Both the position numbers and the translations under genes were made by a program. The notes under the pieces were generated by a model, which saw only the letters and a program-made list of their open reading frames with translations, ran no database searches and was not told the DNA's origin. A stretch of DNA of 64,000 nt, from the IMG/VR virus record IMGVR_UViG_3300031718_000003, positions 1 to 64,000 of that record. One strand, 5' to 3'. Position 1 is the first letter of the stretch; each line of letters opens with the position of its first letter. This DNA is from a virus. Of the stretch, positions 40,237-48,270 are shown piece after piece.

Positions 40237-41434
40237 GGGGTTCCTTTCTCATTTGCCGCGCGTAGAGAATCTGCATCGCTTCCTGGTTTTTACCCGCTGC
40301 CCTTCCGCCGCGCGGATCCGGCGGAATTGACTCCCATTGCCGGTTATCGATCATGTCGCTCAGGGTGGGTTTGCAGAATTGCCAGCCTTTTATATCCCAG
40401 TACACGGCCCATGCAGCGATGCCGGATTCAATGTCATCGAGACGCACGCCGAGTCTGACCGCATCGCGAATCATCGTCTGGCAGGTATCGCGGCTGGCCC
40501 GGCGTCCAGCGCCGGTTTTTTTCCAAGAACGAAAGAGCTTGTCGAAGCGTGTCCGAAATTCCGGGTCGGAGAGTGTAGGCCGAGGGGGGGGGAATTCGCC
40601 GCCCCCCGCTTGCGGGGGGTAGGGGGGTTTCTCCTTAGTAGTTACAGTAGTCACATCCTTATATGTAGTTATCGGGGGGAGAAAGTGTTCGAGGGTCTTT
40701 TCGATAAGTGATGCGACCCCGGCTTCGATCTCTTTTTCGATAAGTGATCGCTTATCGATTTCGATAAGTGATGGTAACTCGAGATGTAGTTTTCCCTTGC
40801 ATTTCCATTGATCCCCGTTTAGACTGTAAAGCGTTGATAGAGCGCAGTTTATGTGAAAATATTTCATTGAACACTTATCGCCCCCCGATAAGTGTTCCGT
40901 TCGATTTCCCAATGTTTTGGCACTTTTTCGATTTGCGCTCGGCTGGGCATAGAAAAACAGGCGTGTAGGAGAGCCGGGGCCACCTCTCGATCCACGGCGA
41001 ATCTCACCGTCTTCGGCCATCGCCGTCAGCTCTGCGGACACGTTCGGCAATAGAATCCCCGTGTCTCTCGCGGCGTCCTGTGGCCCGGCGGGGACTTTCG
41101 CCAACTTGCCTTGCCGGTTGACGAGTTTCATGGCTGTCCGGCCGTGAAAGCGCGGCACGCCGGCCTTTGTGATGGAGTGCTGAATACTTCCGATGCCAAC
41201 CGTGGCCAGAGTGAACCAGGCGCGTAACCGCTCCCGCCGGGAGCATAGGGGACTGCGCATGATGTATTCCGCCCGGCGGCGGATGTCCTGAAAATAGCGT
41301 CCGGCGTCAAGCCCTAGATCTTTCGCGAGCACTTCATCGCGAGCGAGCCCCAGGCGCCGTAGCCAACTGGGATGGTCGGGCCCTTCTTTACCGACGGGTT
41401 TTCTTGCCTGGCGTTCCGCGGCGGAACCGAGCAT
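40229..41434 (-). CDS. replication-initiator-like protein containing iterons
   Basis: 401 residues. A basic helical N-terminal half with a winged-helix-like SPLCSRRERLRAWFTLATVG and SAELTAMAEDGEIRRGSRGG, then a hydrophilic linker coded by repeated CACTTATCGA units (SLIEIDKRSLIEKE...SLIEKTLE), then a helical C-terminal domain (DTCQTMIRDAVRLGVRLDDI, WQFCKPTLSDMIDN). Lambda O has the same plan: a DNA-binding initiator whose gene contains the origin iterons. Family not confirmed. Confidence 0.6.
   Translation of the reverse strand: MLGSAAERQARKPVGKEGPDHPSWLRRLGLARDEVLAKDLGLDAGRYFQDIRRRAEYIMRSPLCSRRERLRAWFTLATVGIGSIQHSITKAGVPRFHGRTAMKLVNRQGKLAKVPAGPQDAARDTGILLPNVSAELTAMAEDGEIRRGSRGGPGSPTRLFFYAQPSANRKSAKTLGNRTEHLSGGDKCSMKYFHINCALSTLYSLNGDQWKCKGKLHLELPSLIEIDKRSLIEKEIEAGVASLIEKTLEHFLPPITTYKDVTTVTTKEKPPYPPQAGGGEFPPPRPTLSDPEFRTRFDKLFRSWKKTGAGRRASRDTCQTMIRDAVRLGVRLDDIESGIAAWAVYWDIKGWQFCKPTLSDMIDNRQWESIPPDPRGGRAAGKNQEAMQILYARQMRKEPRG
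40701..40896. other. candidate replication origin (iterons plus palindrome)
   Basis: Four TCGATAAGTGAT-type units between 40701 and 40773, partly arranged as inverted pairs, then 100 bases on the AACACTTATCG/CGATAAGTGTT palindrome at 40870-40896, next to AT-rich GAAAATATTTCATTG. All inside the initiator-like gene. Confidence 0.6.
40777..40961 (-). repeat. 185-bp segment duplicated at 22983-23167
   Basis: In-frame part of the initiator-like gene; this is probably the parent copy, since here the frame is intact on both sides. Confidence 0.9.
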
Positions 41435-41455
41435 CTCTTCTCTCCCTCTTTTCTC

Positions 41456-41545
41456 TCAGCGTGTGATGTAGGCTATCCAGGCGCTGAGGGAGCCGATAGC
41501 GAGGGCGACTGCTGTGGCGATAGTCCTGAGTTTTCGGGTGGTCAT
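41456..41545 (-). CDS. 29-residue membrane peptide
   Basis: MTTRKLRTIATAVALAIGSL then SAWIAYITR: a positively charged start and one membrane helix. It begins just past a hairpin element. Size keeps confidence low. Confidence 0.4.
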   Translation of the reverse strand: MTTRKLRTIATAVALAIGSLSAWIAYITR

Positions 41546-41559
41546 AAACACATTTCTTT

Positions 41560-41609
41560 CTTCGGGGTCGGTAGCCTGCACAGTTCGGCTATCCGCCGTT
41601 TGCGTTCGG
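41560..41609 (-). repeat. start-associated hairpin element
   Basis: Strong hairpin: GGA-TAGCC / GGCTA-CC, loop of ten. Ends 15 bases before the start at 41545. Confidence 0.9.
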
Positions 41610-41628
41610 AACGATCGAGCGATCAGAC

Positions 41629-41871
41629 TCATGCCGCACCTCGCGCGATCTTCTCGAGCTGCCATTCGCGCACCAGCAGCTTGAGCACTTCCGATTGGCG
41701 CGTCCCGATCGTCAGATCGGCATACCAGTCCTTGACCGCGTGAGCCCAGACTTCGCGGCGCTCTATATCTTCGGCGTTTGCCTCGGCCCACTCGAGAATG
41801 CGCAGCTCCGCTTCGCGCAGGCGGTCACGCTCGGGTAGGGAAGTGGCGTTGCAAGTAGCTGGCGCGCTCAT
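41629..41871 (-). CDS. hypothetical helical protein
   Basis: 80 residues, EAELRILEWAEANAEDIERR. Not recognised; overlaps the next start. Confidence 0.6.
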   Translation of the reverse strand: MSAPATCNATSLPERDRLREAELRILEWAEANAEDIERREVWAHAVKDWYADLTIGTRQSEVLKLLVREWQLEKIARGAA

Positions 41872-42368
41872 GACTCTCGCTCCTGGCTCTCCGTGATCCG
41901 GAAATGCTTCACGTTTCCGGCCATGGCCTCAAGCTGCTTCAACCGCGCCTTCATGTCCGCGAGATGTTGCTCGCCCTCCTCAATCCATTTTTTGAGCTTG
42001 GGGCGGTCCTCTTCAATTTGTTCGCGCGTTGGACTCAGGCGGCGCTCCAGGCGCTCGGCCTCCCGGCGTTGCTCCTCTTCTTCTCTTTGCTGCCGCCAGC
42101 GTTCGCGGCGCTGCTTACGGGTCTCGTAAAACTGCGGGTCACATAGCAAATCGGCTGTTTGTTTGATTCCGCGCTCGGCGCCGACCGCAAAACTGTGAGC
42201 TACATCGCGGACGACGCATTCCGTGTACGTGGTCAGCCAGCGCAAAACGTCGGGAGTTCGCAAGGATGCGGGTGCTCGGTTCGCATACCGCTCTACCAGG
42301 CATGCAGCCGAATCAAAATGATTTCGTTTTGAAACCGCAGGGGGCAATTGGGCGTTCTCCGCGCTCAT
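41868..42368 (-). CDS. coiled-coil phage protein
   Basis: 166 residues from ATG at 42368. A globular start (ACLVERYANRAPASLRTPDV) is followed by a long Arg/Glu coiled coil (EEEEQRREAERLERRLSPTR). Not recognised. Confidence 0.6.
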   Translation of the reverse strand: MSAENAQLPPAVSKRNHFDSAACLVERYANRAPASLRTPDVLRWLTTYTECVVRDVAHSFAVGAERGIKQTADLLCDPQFYETRKQRRERWRQQREEEEQRREAERLERRLSPTREQIEEDRPKLKKWIEEGEQHLADMKARLKQLEAMAGNVKHFRITESQERES

Positions 42369-42634
42369 ACCGCCCCGCCCGCCGCACGCACGCGCTGGCG
42401 CGGATCGATGTAGCGATTGCGCTTGCGGTGTTCCTTTTGCTCCAGCTCCACAACTGCGCGCTCGTAGCTCTCGCCGAAGTGAGGAATGCGAATGTAGAGC
42501 GCGCTCTGCGTCTCCGGCGCCAGCCGGTGGAAGCAACGGCCACAGAATGCGTGCTTGCGCTTCTTGCTGCGCCCGCAGTGGCAGCGCTCGCTTTGCAGGA
42601 TGGCGTATTGCTCGCGCTCGGTGAGGGTTGTCAT
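42365..42634 (-). CDS. zinc-finger phage protein
   Basis: 89 residues. CHCGRSKKRKHAFCGRCFHR gives a CxC...CxxC knuckle, as in small phage zinc proteins of unknown role; the rest is basic. Upstream (42635-42871) I see only a direct repeat, GCACAGCATCGTGTTT, at 42772 and 42801. Confidence 0.65.
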   Translation of the reverse strand: MTTLTEREQYAILQSERCHCGRSKKRKHAFCGRCFHRLAPETQSALYIRIPHFGESYERAVVELEQKEHRKRNRYIDPRQRVRAAGGAV

Positions 42635-42871
42635 GCCGCGCCTCCTGTTTCAGGGCGACACGGAGCCCGCACCAGCGACGGCGCAGCGCGCCGAAGCGGC
42701 ATCAACAAAACAAGCTTTTCTAAGGGATCTCCGACTTGACTATCAAGCCGATACAGGACAGAATCAAAAAAGCACAGCATCGTGTTTGCCCTCCTTTTTT
42801 GGGCACAGCATCGTGTTTTGTGTACCTGTGGCTGGTTTGGTTTTCGTTCGCTCTCAAGCCCTTCGAAAAGT

Positions 42872-43138
42872 TTAGGAGTGAACGAAAGGAGGACTCAGTT
42901 GCGGGGGCGGCCTAGCGGCCGCCGGCATAATACACGTTGTCGGGAGGCTTTTCTCCCGGCGACCGGGTGAGTCAGCCTCCCGCGACTTAACCGTGACTTC
43001 CGATAACGAATAACTTGTCCCGGTAACTTCCCCACCCAATTTCCACTGCTGTAAAACGAGAGCGCATGAGGTGCGCCTCTCGTGCGCATGGCGCAAGAAG
43101 CTATGGAATACGTACGCGACATCTGCGAGGAGCTTCAT
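42872..43138 (-). CDS. hypothetical protein
   Basis: 88 residues; GGAGAG before the ATG and immediate proximity to the upstream stop support it. Composition is otherwise uninformative. Confidence 0.4.
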   Translation of the reverse strand: MKLLADVAYVFHSFLRHAHERRTSCALVLQQWKLGGEVTGTSYSLSEVTVKSREADSPGRREKSLPTTCIMPAAARPPPQLSPPFVHS

Positions 43139-43423
43139 TCACTCTCCAGAACCGAGAGCCTGGCGAGCGGGGGTGTTCTGAAGGGCCTTAGGGAAAGCCC
43201 ATCCCCCGCTGTCAGGATCCTTTACTGCTATCCAACGGGCTGGCCGGCCACGTCGAACCATTCCACTATACAGGATTCCACAAATTTCGCAATTGAGTTT
43301 ACTAGGGCATCCCCGTCGCCAATAAACTTCGGTAGGCGTTTTTCCAGGGTACGTCCACAGCAATTCCACCGCAAGGGCACCCGTCGTTTCCCGGTCACGC
43401 GATTCGCGCGAGCAGGCTGTCAT
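43139..43423 (-). CDS. hypothetical protein
   Basis: 94 residues from the ATG at 43423, inside the end of the previous gene in another frame. VELLWTYPGKTPTEVYWRRG and NCEICGILYS look protein-like. Start uncertain. Confidence 0.4.
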   Translation of the reverse strand: MTACSRESRDRETTGALAVELLWTYPGKTPTEVYWRRGCPSKLNCEICGILYSGMVRRGRPARWIAVKDPDSGGWAFPKALQNTPARQALGSGE

Positions 43424-43922
43424 CGAGCATCGCGCACAAACGCCGGTCACCCCCAACCGGAGCGCCTTCCAGCTCCATCTCGAGGAATCGGAGCACCCTA
43501 TCCCGCGCGCCCTCGTAGTCGAACGGAACAATGTGCTCGGGATCGGCGCGTAGTTCCCGGACCGCTATCGGCCGGATGGCCACAGCCCATTCATAGCCCG
43601 TGGCACGCACCTGGGCGAGATCGCGAAACTCGCGCCGCTCGCGGTCGTAGCGCCACAGTACCCAGAGATATTCCCGCCCGCCAGCGGACCCGGCATATTC
43701 GAGCAGAATCGCCGGCTCCGGGAGTTCCACTCGCGGGATGGCGTCGCCAGGCCGTAGTACTTTACCCTCGAAACCGAACCCGTCGAACGCTTTCGGATCG
43801 ACGCGGGACAGTACTTTGATCCAATCGCCCGCATGGCGTTTCCGCGCCGACCGCGGCAGCCGCACATCGTCTTCGCGGCAGATCGCGCGTCCGCGGATAA
43901 AGGGTTTGGGACTTATATACAT
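43395..43922 (-). CDS. hypothetical phage protein
   Basis: 175 residues from ATG at 43922. YLWVLWRYDRERREFRDLAQ and HIVPFDYEGARDRVLRFLEM. Its start overlaps the TnpB stop region, so the insertion of tnpB may have removed its native leader. Confidence 0.6.
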   Translation of the reverse strand: MYISPKPFIRGRAICREDDVRLPRSARKRHAGDWIKVLSRVDPKAFDGFGFEGKVLRPGDAIPRVELPEPAILLEYAGSAGGREYLWVLWRYDRERREFRDLAQVRATGYEWAVAIRPIAVRELRADPEHIVPFDYEGARDRVLRFLEMELEGAPVGGDRRLCAMLDDSLLARIA

Positions 43923-45031
43923 GACTCCCCGAGCCTCTGTATAGATTCTGCCGATGCTCCGACAGCGCTCATCCCGAGCGCAAGGTGATTCAAAGCTGCG
44001 TTGTGATCGCGTCCAAGCGTTAGCCCGCAGGCGCACGCGTGCGTTCGTTCGGCGAGCGTCTTAGGAACGATCTTTCCGCAGCCAGAACACTTCTGAGATG
44101 ACCGCCATGGATTGACCGGCACAGCCCAACGCCCAGCTTGTTCGGCTTTGTACGTCGTGCACCAGATCAATACTCCCCAGGCAGCATCCATGATCGACTT
44201 TGCAAGATTCGACCGCGCCATGTTGCGAATCGTTAAATCCTCATAGGCGATCAAATCGTAGTTTGAAACCAGCCACTTTGAAACGTGATGAATGTAATTC
44301 AGCCGGGCATTCGCAGCTCGCTGATGAGTACGCCGCAGCGCTTCACGGGCGCGTACGCGATTCTTTGAGCGTTTCTGCTTACTGGATAGAGACCGGCTCG
44401 CCGCCGCAATCCGGCGCTCGTGTTTCCGGGTCCAGCGCGGATTCTCGATGGCCGAGCCGTCGCTGAGCGTTGCGAGTGACGTTAAACCTACGTCGATTCC
44501 AACAGGATTCGAGACGGCGCACTTATCCGGCGCGGGGCCGGCGTCGCACACTACCGATGCCGTCCAGCGCTTGCCGCCGCGCTTGATCGAACAAACCTTC
44601 GCGCGCCCTTCAATCTTCCGGCCGCCGCGCGCGCGTATATCACCAACGTTGGGAATCTTAATGGACTTCTCCCGGCACACTGGGAGACCGAACGCGAAGG
44701 AATCGTAGCGCCGCCAGGATCGGAAGCGTGGAAACCCCGGCTTTTCGCCGGCCTTGCATCTCCGGAAGAAAGCTTTGAACGCCCGGTCCAGCCGCCGTAA
44801 CGGGTCGCGTTGGATATCGCACGCCATCCACTGGAATGCCGGATCTTTACGCAACTCCGTCAGTTCGTCCTGTTGATCGCGATATGTGATGCTTTTTCGG
44901 GCCATGCGCCAAGCGTCCCGTCTCTCCTGGAGCGCTGCGTTGTATGTCTCGCAATTGTCAGTCAGGATGCGTTCCAAGGCTGCCGTTTGCGCAGCATTCG
45001 GACGAAGACGGAATTGAAATGTCCTCAGCAT
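43913..45031 (-). CDS. tnpB: TnpB RNA-guided nuclease (IS200/IS605 type)
   Basis: 372 residues. TnpB cuts DNA next to a TAM using a guide made from the element's right end. N-terminal FQFRLRPNAAQTAALERILT; RuvC Asp in NPVGIDVGLTSLATL (near 192); Glu in LIAYEDLTIRNMARS (near 275); zinc ribbon CSGCGKIVPKTL...HACACG; third Asp in LGRDHNAALNHLA (near 347). All catalytic positions are present. No TnpA is found, so it is stand-alone. The guide RNA should overlap the 3' end of the gene, toward 43900. Confidence 0.93.
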   Translation of the reverse strand: MLRTFQFRLRPNAAQTAALERILTDNCETYNAALQERRDAWRMARKSITYRDQQDELTELRKDPAFQWMACDIQRDPLRRLDRAFKAFFRRCKAGEKPGFPRFRSWRRYDSFAFGLPVCREKSIKIPNVGDIRARGGRKIEGRAKVCSIKRGGKRWTASVVCDAGPAPDKCAVSNPVGIDVGLTSLATLSDGSAIENPRWTRKHERRIAAASRSLSSKQKRSKNRVRAREALRRTHQRAANARLNYIHHVSKWLVSNYDLIAYEDLTIRNMARSNLAKSIMDAAWGVLIWCTTYKAEQAGRWAVPVNPWRSSQKCSGCGKIVPKTLAERTHACACGLTLGRDHNAALNHLALGMSAVGASAESIQRLGESCI

Positions 45032-45065
45032 AGGTCAGTCACGGGAATTATCTATATAAATCCCC
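45027..45065 (-). repeat. tnpB upstream palindromic segment
   Basis: On the minus strand GGGGATTTATATAGATAATT continuing CCCGTGACTGACCTATGCT. The same segment, with two small differences, precedes the HerA-like gene at 54647. Could be the subterminal hairpin of the element's left end. Confidence 0.75.
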
Positions 45066-45352
45066 TTATTTTCACATCCCACCAACCGTTCCCTCACGGC
45101 AAACAATACTGCTTCCACAACCGAGTGAATCCCAAGTTTCAGGTACAGCCGGCTTCGATGCGTATCAGAAGTTTTAGGTGAAATACCCATACGGAATGCT
45201 ACTTCCTTGTTGCTTAATCCATGGGCTAATAGGATGAGTACCTGGGTCTCTCGTGAGGTTAAGGATAGAACCTTTAAGATCTCGCTGCGTCCTTCTTCGG
45301 GGTGAGCCAGGAGCTGCTCCCGGCGGTCCGCCGTTTGCGCCTGTGGCGTCAT
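45035..45352 (-). CDS. LuxR-type HTH regulator with element-coded N-terminus
   Basis: 105 residues. LSLTSRETQVLILLAHGLSN...KEVAFRMGISPKT...SRLYLKLGIHSVVEAV is a GerE-type HTH. The ATG at 45352 overlaps the upstream stop (ATGA), so residues 2-25 (TPQAQTADRREQLLAHPEE) would be the translated hairpin element. The last codons lie in the tnpB-side palindrome. Confidence 0.8.
   Translation of the reverse strand: MTPQAQTADRREQLLAHPEEGRSEILKVLSLTSRETQVLILLAHGLSNKEVAFRMGISPKTSDTHRSRLYLKLGIHSVVEAVLFAVRERLVGCENKGIYIDNSRD
45295..45343 (-). repeat. start-associated hairpin element
   Basis: Best hairpin of the set: GCCGGGAG-CAG-CTCCTGGC, eight pairs. Lies inside the regulator's reading frame. Confidence 0.92.
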
Positions 45353-45543
45353 AGGGTATCCTTTGCATCGATTCTCCTGAGCAATTCACGCGCTCGTATC
45401 ACAGCGGGCGGATCATTACCTGGTTGGTCCCAGACCACACCGGAGCGATATAGGGGTCCCGCGATCCATGCGTCAAAGAGGCTAAGAAGATCACGGAGCG
45501 CCTGGGCCAGCTCCCCGTCAGCGGCTTGTGCCCGTGGTGTCAT
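45349..45543 (-). CDS. hypothetical small protein
   Basis: 64 residues. Begins MTPRAQAADGELAQ, similar to the start of the next gene (MTPQAQTADRREQ), so it too may begin in an old element. Overlaps both neighbours by ATGA. Confidence 0.6.
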   Translation of the reverse strand: MTPRAQAADGELAQALRDLLSLFDAWIAGPLYRSGVVWDQPGNDPPAVIRARELLRRIDAKDTL

Positions 45544-45833
45544 GCGGTCTCCTTTGCTTCGGGGTCAGTGGTTGTCGCACTGGGGCGATTCGCCGTTTGC
45601 GCCTGTGGCGTTGATGGATCAGGCGCAAACGTTGAGGGCTGACTGCTGCCGTCTACTGACCCCGAAGAAATCAGCGTTCGTGTCTGTGAAATTGTAGTCA
45701 CCTGGGGGTACCGTGTGTGCGTCTGGGCCCCGGATTCCCATTGAATAACCGTGCATTCAGGACACCTACGGATCTTGGAGGGCACTGGGAATACGTCCAT
45801 TTCCGCGCCGCACGCTGGGCACAGGTACGTCAT
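45540..45833 (-). CDS. zinc-ribbon protein ending in two elements
   Basis: 97 residues. YLCPACGAEMDVF...RRCPECTVIQWES is a clear zinc ribbon (CxxC, CxxC). The last 45 residues are the two facing hairpin elements read through: SSGSVDGSSQPSTFAPD, then QAQTANRPSATTTDPEAK. Confidence 0.65.
   Translation of the reverse strand: MTYLCPACGAEMDVFPVPSKIRRCPECTVIQWESGAQTHTRYPQVTTISQTRTLISSGSVDGSSQPSTFAPDPSTPQAQTANRPSATTTDPEAKETA
45557..45605 (-). repeat. start-associated hairpin element
   Basis: Left-pointing member of a pair; ends 13 bases before the start at 45543. Confidence 0.88.
45620..45667 (+). repeat. start-associated hairpin element
   Basis: Right-pointing member, CAAACGTTGAG variant; entirely inside the zinc-ribbon gene. 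Confidence 0.85.
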
Positions 45834-46015
45834 TGGCGCCGCCCTCCTATCAGTCTCCGCACTGTCGCAAGAACCGCGACGGCAATCAGCAGACCGATCA
45901 TCAGATCGGTGTTAGGCGCATTCGGGATCTGACACTCGGCCAGGGCCATCTGACCAAAGATCCCGCCGGTGCACAACAAAATGATGAACACATATTCAGT
46001 CCAATCGCTTTTCAT
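45830..46015 (-). CDS. small membrane protein
   Basis: 61 residues from ATG at 46015. Two membrane segments: EYVFIILLCTGGIFGQMALA and DLMIGLLIAVAVLATVRRLI. Not recognised. Confidence 0.65.
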   Translation of the reverse strand: MKSDWTEYVFIILLCTGGIFGQMALAECQIPNAPNTDLMIGLLIAVAVLATVRRLIGGRRQ

Positions 46016-46320
46016 GCGCTCCTCCGCGCTGATAGTTGCCCTGCGGCGAAGCCGTGTTGCCGCACCTGGTGAAATAGGGCGCGCACGGCATTGTCTACCA
46101 CGAGGATGGCTTGGTAATCGCCCTGGTTCCAGCCGCACTGCGCCAGGCGCTGGGCCAAGTAGTGATTGACGCTGAGCAGAAAAGAGAGTGCGCTGAATTC
46201 GTTGCCATCGAATAGCAGGGAGTAGCGCAGCCACGCTATGTCGTCGCTGGGGCGGACATCGGGAACCTGCATCTGGCGACGAGCGCGGGCTTGATTGAAT
46301 TTCGTAAAATCGTTCGGCAT
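46012..46320 (-). CDS. hypothetical phage protein
   Basis: 102 residues from ATG at 46320. FSALSFLLSVNHYLAQRLAQ and QAILVVDNAVRALFHQVRQH, helical. Not recognised. Confidence 0.6.
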   Translation of the reverse strand: MPNDFTKFNQARARRQMQVPDVRPSDDIAWLRYSLLFDGNEFSALSFLLSVNHYLAQRLAQCGWNQGDYQAILVVDNAVRALFHQVRQHGFAAGQLSARRSA

Positions 46321-46322
46321 GA

Positions 46323-46547
46323 TTACTTCGCTTTCCGCCGCAGTGCGGCTTTCTCTCGCATCCGTTCTTCCGCTACACGCCGGGCTGCGAGCCACAGGGC
46401 AGCATCGTAGGCCAGGGTATAGCGCTGGCGCGTGCCCTTAAACCGCATCTCCATGTGCCGGGGATGCAGCGTCACCAGGAGCGGCTTGCCGTGGTCGATG
46501 AAGGCGGTTTCTCGGGTGAGTGGGGAGTCTGGTTTGATCAGGGTCAT
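46323..46547 (-). CDS. hypothetical phage protein
   Basis: 74 residues: GKPLLVTLHPRHMEMRFKGT, then RQRYTLAYDAALWLAARRVA. A beta hairpin plus basic helix; possibly nucleic-acid binding. Not recognised. Confidence 0.6.
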   Translation of the reverse strand: MTLIKPDSPLTRETAFIDHGKPLLVTLHPRHMEMRFKGTRQRYTLAYDAALWLAARRVAEERMREKAALRRKAK

Positions 46548-46550
46548 GAA

Positions 46551-46811
46551 TCAACTTCTCTTTTCTTCCGGGTCAGTGGGCGGAAGCTGTGGCCGGTCCG
46601 CCGTTTGGGCCTGATCCGTCTTTCGCGGCCACCACGGAGAGTTGATGATCGGGTTGAGCGCGCATTGCATCCACCGCGGCTCCTGACCATTGATTTCCAT
46701 CTGGCAAGGGGCAAAGCGATCGGAGATCAGGGCGCATTCGTTACCACCCTGTCCCATGAATCGCCCAGCCATTAGCGCCACGTGGGACTTTCCGTAAAAA
46801 TGGCAGCTCAT
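46551..46811 (-). CDS. hypothetical protein with element-coded tail
   Basis: 86 residues from ATG at 46811. Body GNECALISDRFAPCQMEING; tail DQAQTADRPQLPPTDPEEKR from the element. Not recognised. Confidence 0.6.
   Translation of the reverse strand: MSCHFYGKSHVALMAGRFMGQGGNECALISDRFAPCQMEINGQEPRWMQCALNPIINSPWWPRKTDQAQTADRPQLPPTDPEEKRS
46565..46613 (-). repeat. start-associated hairpin element
   Basis: Slightly diverged (CTTCCGGG, TTTGGGCC); overlaps the gene's 3' end. Confidence 0.8.
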
Positions 46812-46812
46812 G

Positions 46813-46980
46813 CTATACCTCCGTCTCATCCGGCTCGACTTCCAGGATCTCGCCTACCGCCAGCAGGCGCTCGATATCCAGTTCCGCCTCGTGGGCGATC
46901 CTCGCGACGCGGATTCGGGCTTCTTCTCCGGTGTCGGCATCGATGTTCAACCAGACTGTCAGATTTACGAGAACTTTCAT
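46813..46980 (-). CDS. hypothetical small protein
   Basis: 55 residues, MKVLVNLTVWLNIDADTGEE...LEVEPDETEV: an antiparallel alpha/beta pattern. Not recognised. Confidence 0.6.
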   Translation of the reverse strand: MKVLVNLTVWLNIDADTGEEARIRVARIAHEAELDIERLLAVGEILEVEPDETEV

Positions 46981-47207
46981 CGTCCTTCCCCCACACAGAG
47001 ACTGAGTTCCTTCTTTAACGGCGACGCGGGCGAGATCCTTTCCGCAAAGCCAGGCGGAAAAATATAGCACGGCGGGACGATGTTGAAGCGCGATCCGCAT
47101 TCCGGGTTGGCGCACATGATGTTCTCGCACATGCCGCCCTCCGGACCATGGAAAAAGCCATCCTTCCCATGACAGTCCGGGCATTTGCCGTTCGTGAAAA
47201 GACTCAT
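46977..47207 (-). CDS. zinc-ribbon protein
   Basis: 76 residues from ATG at 47207, ten bases after GGAGGAGG. CPDCHGKDGFFH...CENIMCANPECGSRFN is the metal site, similar to conserved phage 'CPxCxGxG' proteins. A longer frame from a GTG at 47312 would translate a reversed element. Confidence 0.65.
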   Translation of the reverse strand: MSLFTNGKCPDCHGKDGFFHGPEGGMCENIMCANPECGSRFNIVPPCYIFPPGFAERISPASPLKKELSLCVGEGR

Positions 47208-47239
47208 CCTCAGGGCGTCCTCCTCCACGGCAGACTCTT

Positions 47240-47289
47240 CAGGCGCAAACGGTGGAGCACTGAGGGTGGAATCCTGGCTCACCCCGAAG
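47240..47289 (+). repeat. start-associated hairpin element
   Basis: GGTG-AGC / GCT-CACC arms with one bulge; right-pointing. Confidence 0.85.
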
Positions 47290-47308
47290 CCATGAGCATT
47301 TTTATGTT

Positions 47309-47560
47309 TCACTGAACCTCCTTGGATTGACGAATTGTACGGCTAACAGGGTAAGGCAGCGCAATCTGCCCCTTCAACTCGCTCACCTCGAATACCCGAT
47401 GCGTTCCACGGCGATACGCCCGGCGGACGGCCTCCACGTGGCGCCGGCAAAGATTGGCACAGCCGGTTCCCCAAAAGCAGTGCTTGGCCGCTGGCTCGTG
47501 GCCATTGTCGAAGGCGCAGCGGTCGGTGTGGCGCGAGGGTTTCAAGTAGCAGGGCATCAT
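47309..47560 (-). CDS. Cys/His-rich phage protein
   Basis: 83 residues. MMPCYLKPSRHTDRCAFDNG...HCFWGTGCANLCRRHVEAVR: several Cys and His, probably zinc. Start overlaps the upstream stop. Not recognised. Confidence 0.6.
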   Translation of the reverse strand: MMPCYLKPSRHTDRCAFDNGHEPAAKHCFWGTGCANLCRRHVEAVRRAYRRGTHRVFEVSELKGQIALPYPVSRTIRQSKEVQ

Positions 47561-47820
47561 AGCTGCACCTTGAAATTCGGCCCTGCTGTCTCGGGATGCT
47601 CGACCACGTACTCGGCTTGGGCCTTGGTGCAGGGATGGTAAACCACGACGACCGGTCCGTCCGTGCATACGTGGGATTTGTTGTTATACGCCCGCTCCAT
47701 CTGCCTCACGATGTCGTCGTCATCGAGCAACACCTCGAACAGCCCTTCGATGCGCCGGTTCATGCGGTCGGTGCAGCCGAATTGGAGATGAATGCGGCGG
47801 AGATTGCGTTTTTCTGGCAT
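47557..47820 (-). CDS. hypothetical phage protein
   Basis: 87 residues: QFGCTDRMNRRIEGLFEVLL, VCTDGPVVVVYHPCTKAQAE. Alpha/beta pattern, not recognised. Confidence 0.6.
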   Translation of the reverse strand: MPEKRNLRRIHLQFGCTDRMNRRIEGLFEVLLDDDDIVRQMERAYNNKSHVCTDGPVVVVYHPCTKAQAEYVVEHPETAGPNFKVQL

Positions 47821-47823
47821 AAG

Positions 47824-48270
47824 CTAACTCCCTTTTTCTTCGGGGTCAGCCGGGTTCTTCTCCCGGCGGTCCGCCGTTTGCGCCTGGGGTTTCCAGTGGT
47901 AGATGTGGCCCTCGAAAGGCAGGCGCCCCGCCCAGAAGCCGATCATGTCCAGGAAGGAGTTGAAGCCGTCCCGGCGAGCGAGCAGCTCCTTTTCGGAGTC
48001 ATCGAGCGCCACGCCGTTAATGTATACGTCCGCATAGCAGCCGCGCGGGCCCGGCGCCATCCGGATTTCCTCCACCTTCACGCAGAGCGCCCGAAGCAGT
48101 AGTCGCGCTCCCTTGCGCCGCAGCCCCGTATACAGATGCATCGTGCCGCCGACGAGGTCTATCAAGCCTGGGCGTCCCCTGCGCGAGCGGCGCGGAGCGC
48201 GGATGGTATGCGTCTTCCGTCCGTCCAGGATGAACGGCACGAAGCGCGGCTGGAAATTGTAGATGCCCAT
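47824..48270 (-). CDS. ASCH-domain protein with element-coded tail
   Basis: 148 residues. NFQPRFVPFILDGRKTHTIR then RAPRRSRRG...GTMHLYTGLRRKGARLL is the ASCH (PUA-like) pattern: a short helix, the GxKxxTxR basic loop and a beta barrel. ASCH proteins bind RNA or modified nucleotides; some cleave RNA or deacetylate acetylcytidine. The tail QAQTADRREKNPADPEEKGS is the translated element. Confidence 0.8.
   Translation of the reverse strand: MGIYNFQPRFVPFILDGRKTHTIRAPRRSRRGRPGLIDLVGGTMHLYTGLRRKGARLLLRALCVKVEEIRMAPGPRGCYADVYINGVALDDSEKELLARRDGFNSFLDMIGFWAGRLPFEGHIYHWKPQAQTADRREKNPADPEEKGS
47838..47886 (-). repeat. start-associated hairpin element
   Basis: Hairpin GCCGGG-AGAAGAA-CCCGGC; inside the ASCH gene's 3' end, 18 bases before the start at 47820. 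Confidence 0.9.
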
